From the NCBI GenBank assembly GCA_945874195.1, contig CAMCFW010000198.1, positions 1 to 5,109 on the forward strand: 5,109 bases of DNA, written 5' to 3'. Position 1 is the stretch's first letter, and each line of letters opens with the position of its first letter. The translations under genes and the position numbers were made by a program. Below, one piece after another: positions 1 to 5,109 of this stretch. The stretch is from Chryseobacterium gleum (GTDB taxonomy: Bacteria > Bacteroidota > Bacteroidia > UBA10329). Below the pieces are notes generated by a model. That model did no database searches. It saw only the letters and a program-made list of their open reading frames with translations, and was not told the origin of the DNA.

Positions 1-410
1 ACAGCATCCTCACCAAACAGATGGACAAGCTCATGGAGAACTTCCTAACCTCCGACCCCGACTTCTACGCCACCTACCACAATGCCCGAAGGATCGTCAA
101 CGCGGGCCACGGCTCTGGTGGCGGTACCATCGTTCTCACTGGCGACATTCCCCCAATGAGCACCGTCAACATCAGCGACAACGTGGCCCCCAAGGCCAAG
201 GTCACCGTCAAGAACCTCGGAACCGTTCCCTTCACCGTGTGTTCAACCGATTCGGCTGCCGAAAGCTGCACCATCGGTCAGGTGCTCAATGCAGGCGAAG
301 AAGTGGAGTTCACAGGTGGCAGCAGCGGTACACCGCTTCTCAAACCATTCCTCAACGCCACCAACAACGACCCGAGCATGGTGGCCAATTACACGGTCTC
401 CATAGGCTGA
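1..410 (+). CDS. Unrecognised protein, 3' part; glycine linker plus beta-rich C-terminal domain
   Basis: The frame is open from the window edge (first full codon at 3) to the TGA at 408-410, so this is most likely the C-terminal part of a longer protein. ATGs at 21 and 33 are possible starts but have no convincing leader, and the peptide before them (SILTKQ) reads like normal coding sequence. Counting from the ATG at 21, residues 1-28 look helical and end in a YHNARRIVN segment. A glycine-rich linker follows (about 29-35), then about 95 residues rich in Thr, Val, Asn and Gly with alternating hydrophobics, suggesting a beta-sandwich ending in YTVSIG. Two cysteines, 74 and 83, could form a disulfide, which would fit an extracytoplasmic location. 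I do not recognise the family and assign no function. Codon use differs from the genes downstream: 53 of the first 80 full codons end in C. That could mean high expression or a different origin. A strong terminator follows 25 bases after the stop. Confidence 0.72.
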   Translation, partial: SILTKQMDKLMENFLTSDPDFYATYHNARRIVNAGHGSGGGTIVLTGDIPPMSTVNISDNVAPKAKVTVKNLGTVPFTVCSTDSAAESCTIGQVLNAGEEVEFTGGSSGTPLLKPFLNATNNDPSMVANYTVSIG

Positions 411-435
411 CCGCGCGCTACACGCGAATCAATCT

Positions 436-469
436 AAAAGCCCTGACACATCGTGTGTCAGGGCTTTTT
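436..469 (+). terminator. Rho-independent terminator, perfect 15-bp stem
   Basis: The left arm AAAAGCCCTGACACA (436-450) is the exact reverse complement of the right arm TGTGTCAGGGCTTTT (454-468). The loop is TCG, and the T run extends to 469. The GC-rich core flanked by A4 on one side and T5 on the other makes it a plausible bidirectional terminator. It lies 25 bases after the stop of the upstream gene and 142 bases before the receptor start, so it should end the upstream transcript and insulate the receptor operon. Confidence 0.93.
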
Positions 470-581
470 AGTTCCGATAGTTTATCGCTTAGCTCGGCCT
501 TCTCTTTCAACGCCTCAACTACTTCTGTATCGACACGCGCCCATTTATACCGCTGCCGACAATATCACATGCCTTATCTTC

Positions 582-589
582 TACCTTTG
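582..589 (+). promoter_or_regulatory. Probable Bacteroidota-type promoter, -7 box TACCTTTG
   Basis: TACCTTTG matches the TAnnTTTG -7 consensus of the primary sigma factor in Bacteroidota. It ends 22 bases before the receptor ATG at 612. Transcription would start around 595, leaving a short leader that contains a seven-A run (601-607). Such A-rich leaders replace the Shine-Dalgarno sequence in many genes of this phylum. I cannot find a good TTTG -33 element at the expected distance (about 555-563), so the call rests on the -7 box and its position between a terminator and a start codon. Confidence 0.55.
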
Positions 590-611
590 CCGCCCTATTG
601 AAAAAAAGCGC

Positions 612-2927
612 ATGAAAAGATTGATCTCCATTTCCATCCTCATTGGTCTGACCTTGCAGTTTTCGCTCGCACAGGCCCAGACCGGAAAGGTGAAGGGATT
701 TGTGTATGATAAGGAGGATGGTTCGCCCGTGTTGTTCACCAACGTGCTCATTAAAGGCAGTACCTTGGGGGCCGCCACCGATGTGAACGGATACTATACC
801 ATCACCAATGTTCCGGCTGGAGCCCAGACCCTGATGATCACCTATTTGGGCTACGATACGCTCTATTCGTCCATCACGGTGCCCGCAAACGGGCTGGCCA
901 CCGCCAATCTTTACCTCGAAAAATCATCCGTCCGATTGGGCGAAGTGAAGGTGAGTGCCGAACGACAGGAAGCGCTGACCGAAGTGCGCACCTCGGTCAC
1001 CCAGCTTACCCCGAAGGAAATGAAACAACTGCCGACCGTCAGTGGAGAGTCCGACCTGGCGCAGGTGCTGCAGATTCAGCCCGGGGTCATTTTCACTGGC
1101 GACCAAGGCGGTCAACTTTACATCCGTGGAGGTTCGCCTATTCAGAACAAGGTTCTTTTGGATGGAATGATCATCTACAATCCGTTCCACAGCATTGGGT
1201 TCTTCTCGGTCTTCGAAACCGACATCATCAAAACAGCCGATATCTACACCGGTGGTTTCAATGCCGAATATGGCGACCGCATCTCTTCCGTCATGGACAT
1301 TAAGACCAAAGACGGGAACAAGGTGAAGTTCTCGGGAAAAGTATCGGTCAATCCTTTTGGGGCCAACGTGTTGCTCGAAGGGCCCATCATCAAGATGAAG
1401 CCGGAGCGGGGCGGAAGTCTGTCGTATCTCGTTTCGGCCAAGACATCCTACCTCAAATACACTTCGAAGGTGCTCTATAGCTACATTGACGATGCGGGTC
1501 TGCCTTTCAATTTCACCGACTTCTTTGCCAAACTGACCTACAGTGCCAACAGCGGAAGCAAGGTGAGTCTGTTCGGTTTCAGCTTCAACGACCAGGTAAC
1601 CTATCAGACCATCAACAACTACAAGTGGACCTCGTTCGGAGTGGGAACCAGTGTGCTTGTGGTTCCCAGTGGTTCGCAGGTACTCCTCGAGCCTTACTTC
1701 AACTATTCCAGCTACCGGATCGAGCTGGTCGAATCTGGTCAGGCCGACAGACGGTTCAGTCAGATAGGCGGGTTTGCCGGAGGAATGAACTTCACCTACT
1801 ACTTCGGAAAGAGCGAGTTGAAATTCGGCCCCTTCATCCAAGGTTTCCAGACCAAATATGAGTTCGAGAACTCGGTGGGCCAACAGATTGGCGACAACGA
1901 ATCGCAGAACACCACCGACTTTGGGGTCTTCGCCAAGTTCAAATGGAGCTGGAAAGAGAAGATCGTGTTCGAACCGAGTTTCAGGGTTCAATATTACGCC
2001 TCGCTCGGGGTGGCATCGCCCGAACCGCGGTTGGGCGCAAAATGGAACATCACCAAATGGCTGCGTTTCAAATATGCTTTCGGCCTGTTTGCCCAGAACA
2101 TGATCAGTGCAAACTCCGACCGCGATGTGGTGAATCTTTTTTACGGTTTCCTTACCGCGCCCGAAAACCTCCCAAAGCAGTTCGATGGCAAGGAAGTGAA
2201 GAATCCGCTGCAGCGCGCCATGCACAATGTGGTGGGCTTTGAAGCAGACTTCGGCAAGCGCATCACCTTCAATGTAGAAGGTTATTACAAGCACTTCCTC
2301 CAGTTGAGCAATGTGAACCGCAACAAGTTGTTTGCCGACAGTCCTGAAAACTCGGATGTGCCCGATCAGCTGAAGAAGGATTTCATCATCGAAACAGGAA
2401 AGGCATACGGACTCGATTTCATGTTCAAATACGCGCACAAGCGATTGTATCTGTGGGCGGTCTATTCCATCAGCGTGGTAGACCGTTACGATGGCATCAC
2501 CACCTATTTCCCGCTCTTCGACAGAAGACACAACGTAAACCTTGTAGGCTCCTACACATTCGGAAAGAACCTGAACTGGGAGGCCAGCGTTCGTTGGAAC
2601 CTCGGCTCAGGCTTCCCATTTACTCAAACAGCAGGATTTTACGAGAACCTAGTGTTCGATGGAGGCATCAACACCGATTATACCACGCAGAACGGCCAAT
2701 TGGGCGTAGAATATGGCGAGCTGAACAAGGGCCGATTGCCTTATTATCACCGATTGGACCTTTCGGTGAAACGCACCTTCGAGATAGGTTCTACCAAGCT
2801 TGATGCGGTGGTGGGCGTTACCAATGTTTATAACCGACAGAACATATTTTACGTGGACAGGGTGAAATACGAGCGCGTTAATCAGCTTCCTATTCTGCCA
2901 AGTCTCGGACTCTCTTGGCAGTTTTAA
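612..2927 (+). CDS. TonB-dependent outer-membrane receptor with carboxypeptidase-regulatory-like N-terminal domain
   Basis: This 771-residue protein should form an outer-membrane beta-barrel that imports a ligand using TonB/ExbBD energy. The ligand cannot be read from sequence. Residues 1-22 are a signal peptide (MKR, hydrophobic core, cleavage near AQA-Q). Residues about 25-102 form a CarboxypepD_reg-like domain (GKVKGFVYDKEDGSPV, then a DVNGYYTITNVPAG turn and ITYLGYDT). LGEVKVSAER (109-118) is in the usual place of a TonB-box-like segment. The plug domain spans about 120-235, with LYIRGGSPIQNKVLLDG (169-185) and GGFNAEYGDRISSVMDIKT (214-232). The remainder is rich in alternating aromatic residues and ends in WQF, as barrel proteins do. 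The ATG at 612 was chosen because it gives an immediate signal peptide. The in-frame ATG at 453 lies inside the terminator hairpin. No SusD-like partner follows, and the short length argues against a SusC. The O-methyltransferase gene begins one base after the stop. Confidence 0.93.
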   Translation: MKRLISISILIGLTLQFSLAQAQTGKVKGFVYDKEDGSPVLFTNVLIKGSTLGAATDVNGYYTITNVPAGAQTLMITYLGYDTLYSSITVPANGLATANLYLEKSSVRLGEVKVSAERQEALTEVRTSVTQLTPKEMKQLPTVSGESDLAQVLQIQPGVIFTGDQGGQLYIRGGSPIQNKVLLDGMIIYNPFHSIGFFSVFETDIIKTADIYTGGFNAEYGDRISSVMDIKTKDGNKVKFSGKVSVNPFGANVLLEGPIIKMKPERGGSLSYLVSAKTSYLKYTSKVLYSYIDDAGLPFNFTDFFAKLTYSANSGSKVSLFGFSFNDQVTYQTINNYKWTSFGVGTSVLVVPSGSQVLLEPYFNYSSYRIELVESGQADRRFSQIGGFAGGMNFTYYFGKSELKFGPFIQGFQTKYEFENSVGQQIGDNESQNTTDFGVFAKFKWSWKEKIVFEPSFRVQYYASLGVASPEPRLGAKWNITKWLRFKYAFGLFAQNMISANSDRDVVNLFYGFLTAPENLPKQFDGKEVKNPLQRAMHNVVGFEADFGKRITFNVEGYYKHFLQLSNVNRNKLFADSPENSDVPDQLKKDFIIETGKAYGLDFMFKYAHKRLYLWAVYSISVVDRYDGITTYFPLFDRRHNVNLVGSYTFGKNLNWEASVRWNLGSGFPFTQTAGFYENLVFDGGINTDYTTQNGQLGVEYGELNKGRLPYYHRLDLSVKRTFEIGSTKLDAVVGVTNVYNRQNIFYVDRVKYERVNQLPILPSLGLSWQF

Positions 2928-2928
2928 T

Positions 2929-3573
2929 ATGGATTTTCTTCCGAAGGAAATAGAAGATTACGTAGAACGGTTTACTCGGCCAGAAGGCAGCGTTTTGGCC
3001 GAATTGAACCGCGAAACCTACGCCAAGGTGATGACCCCGCGCATGCTTTCGGGCCATTTGCAGGGTCAGGTGCTGCGCATGCTTTCGCAGATGATCAGGC
3101 CGAAACACATTCTCGAGATAGGAACTTACACGGGCTATTCGGCACTGTGCCTAGTGGATGGATTGCAGGATGGCGGAAAACTGGTGACCATTGATGTGAA
3201 TCAGGAACTGCAAGCGATGATTGCCAAGTACATCGCCAAAGCGGGAAAGACCGGATCTATCGACCTTCGCATTGGCAACGCCATTAACATCATTCCCACG
3301 CTCACGCAGTCGTTCGATCTGGTATTCATTGATGCCGACAAGGAGAACTATTCCAATTACTTCGATCTTGTCATCGACCGGTTGAACGTGGGAGGCTACA
3401 TCATTGCCGATAATGTGCTTTGGAGCGGAAAGGTGTTGGAAGCAGACAGCGATCTGGACAAGGACACCATTGCCCTGAAACGATATGTGGAGAAAGTGAA
3501 TGCCGATCCGCGCGTTGATAATGTATTGATGCCTATTCGCGATGGTTTGCTCGTTGCAAGGAAATTGGCTTAA
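2929..3573 (+). CDS. SAM-dependent O-methyltransferase, family 3 (CCoAOMT/COMT-like)
   Basis: This 214-residue cytoplasmic enzyme should transfer a methyl group from S-adenosylmethionine to a hydroxyl, typically on a catechol-like substrate, using a divalent metal. The substrate is unknown. The length is normal for the bacterial members. Visible motifs are SGHLQGQ (41-47) before the core, the SAM-binding motif I LEIGTYTGYSA (62-72), an acidic residue after beta-2 (D89 in TIDVN), and the metal-site candidates D135 in FIDADKENY and D161/N162 in ADNVLWSG. The C-terminus IRDGLLVARK is also typical. All expected catalytic elements are present, so the enzyme should be active. The ATG at 2929 is one base after the receptor's TAA (2925-2927), which implies translational coupling and one transcript. 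The glycosyltransferase gene starts 79 bases after its stop. The pairing with a receptor is positional only; a role in modifying the imported compound is speculation. Confidence 0.93.
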   Translation: MDFLPKEIEDYVERFTRPEGSVLAELNRETYAKVMTPRMLSGHLQGQVLRMLSQMIRPKHILEIGTYTGYSALCLVDGLQDGGKLVTIDVNQELQAMIAKYIAKAGKTGSIDLRIGNAINIIPTLTQSFDLVFIDADKENYSNYFDLVIDRLNVGGYIIADNVLWSGKVLEADSDLDKDTIALKRYVEKVNADPRVDNVLMPIRDGLLVARKLA

Positions 3574-3602
3574 TTTGGCCGATCAAACCCCCTTTATCTT
3601 CT
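3574..3602 (+). promoter_or_regulatory. Possible weak promoter in the spacer before the glycosyltransferases
   Basis: The 79-base spacer 3574-3652 starts with TTTG (3574-3577). Seventeen bases later it has TATCTTCT (3595-3602), which keeps the TA and central TT of the TAnnTTTG box but loses the final TG. The usual spacing is about 19-21 bases. The sequence TTATCTTCT at 3594-3602 also occurs at 574-582, just before the receptor's better box. I see no terminator hairpin in the spacer. The glycosyltransferases could therefore have their own weak promoter or be read through from the methyltransferase gene. Confidence 0.22.
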
Positions 3603-3652
3603 CCTATCGACTGAACTTTACGCCACTCTGATCTTCGAAATCAACGGCCAGA

Positions 3653-4768
3653 TTGAAAAGGGCGATCGTATCTGTCATCAACGACCTATCTACCGACCAG
3701 CGCGTGCACAGGCATTGCGTGCTGTTGGTTAAGAAGGGGTATGATGTGCTGCTTGTTGGGCGTAGCACCTCTGTCAGTAGACCAATTGAACCCCGCACCT
3801 ACGCCATGCACCGCATGAAGTTGCCCTTCGAGCGCGGCCCGTGGTTCTATGCCAGTTTCAACATCGGTCTGTTCTTTCAGCTTCTATTCAGAAGAACGGA
3901 CCTGCTTTTTGCCAACGACCTCGATACGTTGCTGCCCAATTACCTGATCTCTCGTGCAAAGCGGACACCGCTCATCTATGATACCCACGAGTTCTTCACC
4001 GAAGTGCCTGAACTGACCAGTCGACCGCGTGTTCAGCGGATATGGCAACGCTTGGAAGCATGGTTACTGCCCAAACTTAAACATACACTCACCGTCAACG
4101 CATCGATCGCTAGACTTTATCGCGAGAAATTCGGCATCGAAATGAAGGTGCTGAGAAACATACCAACCTTGGTAGAGTTGGACACTAGCATGACGAGGGC
4201 TCAGCTTGACCTTCCTAAGGACAATAGATTGATTATTCTTCAAGGCGCTGGCATCAACATGCATCGTGGGGCCGAAGAAGCAGTTGAAGCAATGGCCTAC
4301 ATCGAAGATGCGGTGCTCCTCATTCTTGGTTCTGGCGATGTGGTACCTATGCTGAAAGTGCGCGTTTCAGAACTCGGCATGGAACACAAGGTGCTTTTCA
4401 AAGAACGGATGCCTTACGCGCAGATGATGGCCCATACTCGCTTGGCCGACCTCGGGCTTTCGCTCGACCGTGACACCAACATCAATTACCGCTATAGCCT
4501 GCCCAATAAGTTATTCGACTACATCCATGCAGGAATTCCGGTCCTCGCTTCAGATCTTGTGGAGGTGAGGGCAATTGTAGAGGAGTTTCAGGTAGGAGAG
4601 ATCGTTACTTCGTATGAACCAAAGGCACTCGCTATGCAATTTCAACGCATGTTGAATTCCAACCATAGGGAGGAATGGAAACAGAATGCCTTGAAAGCCC
4701 GCGAAGTGCTGAATTATGAAACTGAAACGAGAGAATTGTTGAACATGATTGATGGCTTGAATGAGTAA
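3653..4768 (+). CDS. GT-B glycosyltransferase (GT4-like, group 1), TTG start
   Basis: This 371-residue enzyme probably transfers a sugar from a nucleotide-sugar donor during cell-surface polysaccharide or glycolipid synthesis at the cytoplasmic face of the inner membrane. Donor and acceptor cannot be inferred. The N-terminal domain begins with a strand and SVINDLSTDQRVHR (7-20), the opening I associate with this glycosyltransferase subfamily in Bacteroidota, followed by LLVGR (33-37). YDTHEFFTEVPE (109-120) contains the conserved histidine region. The C-terminal donor-binding domain has LQGAGINMHRG (196-206), ILGSGD (224-229) and SLPNKLFDYIHAGIPVLASD (282-301), with E304 and E311 after it, matching the GT4 nucleotide-sugar site. 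The start must be TTG at 3653: an in-frame TGA lies at 3629-3631 and no ATG or GTG lies between, while the conserved motif begins within seven codons. There is no Shine-Dalgarno sequence, as is usual in this phylum. Its last eight bases overlap the next glycosyltransferase gene. Confidence 0.92.
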   Translation: MKRAIVSVINDLSTDQRVHRHCVLLVKKGYDVLLVGRSTSVSRPIEPRTYAMHRMKLPFERGPWFYASFNIGLFFQLLFRRTDLLFANDLDTLLPNYLISRAKRTPLIYDTHEFFTEVPELTSRPRVQRIWQRLEAWLLPKLKHTLTVNASIARLYREKFGIEMKVLRNIPTLVELDTSMTRAQLDLPKDNRLIILQGAGINMHRGAEEAVEAMAYIEDAVLLILGSGDVVPMLKVRVSELGMEHKVLFKERMPYAQMMAHTRLADLGLSLDRDTNINYRYSLPNKLFDYIHAGIPVLASDLVEVRAIVEEFQVGEIVTSYEPKALAMQFQRMLNSNHREEWKQNALKAREVLNYETETRELLNMIDGLNE

Positions 4769-5109
4769 GCAACTGCACATCATATCATTCGATGTTCCTC
4801 TTCCGGCCAATTATGGGGGGGTAATAGATGTGTATTATAAGCTGCGTGCCTTGGCCGCGCTTGGGGTGAAGATCCACCTCCATTGCTTTGAATATGGTCG
4901 AAAGCCTGCACCCGAACTGGAAGAGATCTGCCATAAGGTCTATTATTATCATCGTAGCACAACCCGAAGTTACCTATTCAGACGGAAGCCGTTCATTGCC
5001 GTCACACGTTCATCCGAAGTGCTGATGCAGCGCCTGCTGAAGGACGACCATCCGATTCTTTTCGAAGGACTTCATAGCTGCTATCACTTGGCCGATGAAC
5101 GGATCGAGA
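4761..5109 (+). CDS. Second glycosyltransferase, N-terminal part, cut by the window edge
   Basis: The ATG at 4761 opens a frame that stays open for 116 full codons to the window edge. The product begins MSKQLHIISFDVPLPANYGG, followed by VIDVYYKLRALAALGVKIHLHCFEYGR. The HIISFDVPxPANYGGVID opening is one I recognise from a Bacteroidota glycosyltransferase family that sits in surface-glycan gene clusters. The glycine-rich loop after the first strand fits the N-terminal acceptor-binding domain of a GT-B fold. The donor-binding half lies outside the window, so the exact family is unproven. The start overlaps the end of the previous gene by 8 bases (ATGAGTAA, different frame), which indicates translational coupling and a shared pathway. 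A run of seven G (4815-4821) falls in codons 19-21, within the conserved YGGV motif. Confidence 0.85.
   Translation, partial: MSKQLHIISFDVPLPANYGGVIDVYYKLRALAALGVKIHLHCFEYGRKPAPELEEICHKVYYYHRSTTRSYLFRRKPFIAVTRSSEVLMQRLLKDDHPILFEGLHSCYHLADERIE

Noticed and set aside
74..274. Short - strand open frame within gene 1
   Set aside because: It is a shadow of the C-rich coding sequence on the + strand, with no leader or recognisable product.
239..601. Open frame on the + strand across the end of gene 1 and the terminator
   Set aside because: It overlaps gene 1 in another frame, reads through the terminator, and encodes a low-quality Arg/Ser/His-rich peptide without domain signs.
453..611. Upstream ATG extension of the receptor (start at 453 instead of 612)
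   Set aside because: The ATG-to-be at 453 uses bases within the terminator hairpin, the added residues resemble nothing, and they would bury the signal peptide. The promoter-like box also lies downstream of 453.
1625..2242. Several overlapping + strand frames inside the receptor gene
   Set aside because: They are out-of-frame Arg-rich translations typical of shadows, without leaders; the receptor frame is uninterrupted through this region.
924..2531. 535-codon open frame on the - strand inside the receptor gene
   Set aside because: It is codon-aligned with the receptor frame, where antisense stops can only come from sense TTA, CTA or TCA codons. The receptor gene avoids these rare codons here, so the frame stays open by codon bias. 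The translation shows no recognisable domain, while the sense strand encodes a textbook receptor.
3574..3587. TTTG...CAAA inverted repeat after the methyltransferase stop, as a terminator
   Set aside because: Only four base pairs form, without a GC-rich stem or a following T run, so it is not a credible terminator.
4550..4962. Two - strand open frames across the glycosyltransferase junction
   Set aside because: They lie opposite two well-supported glycosyltransferase genes, and their products show no domain or leader.

Overview
The window looks like chromosomal DNA of a member of the Bacteroidota, possibly Flavobacteriales or a relative, at roughly 50% GC by eye. The evidence is a TonB-dependent receptor with an N-terminal carboxypeptidase-regulatory-like domain, a TAnnTTTG-type -7 box upstream of it, A-rich rather than Shine-Dalgarno leaders, and two glycosyltransferases whose N-termini match families I know from Bacteroidota. 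The placement below phylum is a guess.

Layout, all on the + strand: (1) positions 1-410 hold the 3' part of an unrecognised, probably secreted or structural beta-rich protein with strongly C-ending codons. (2) Positions 411-611 are a 201-base intergenic region with a perfect 15-bp terminator hairpin and then a promoter-like box. (3) Positions 612-2927 encode a complete 771-residue TonB-dependent outer-membrane receptor. (4) Positions 2929-3573 encode a complete 214-residue SAM-dependent O-methyltransferase starting one base after the receptor's stop. (5) Positions 3574-3652 are a 79-base spacer with at most a degenerate promoter. (6) Positions 3653-4768 encode a 371-residue GT-B glycosyltransferase that has to start at TTG. 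(7) From 4761 to the window edge lies the first 116 codons of a second glycosyltransferase, overlapping the previous gene by 8 bases.

The terminator separates gene 1 from the rest. The receptor and methyltransferase are almost certainly co-transcribed, and the two glycosyltransferases are translationally coupled. Whether the two pairs form one operon is open, because no terminator is visible in the 79-base spacer. The glycosyltransferase pair probably acts in cell-surface glycan synthesis. The link between receptor and methyltransferase is only positional. I saw no RNA gene, CRISPR array, insertion sequence or clearly new system. The most unusual details are a G7 tract in the conserved motif of the last gene, the TTG start, and the sharp codon-use contrast of the first gene.
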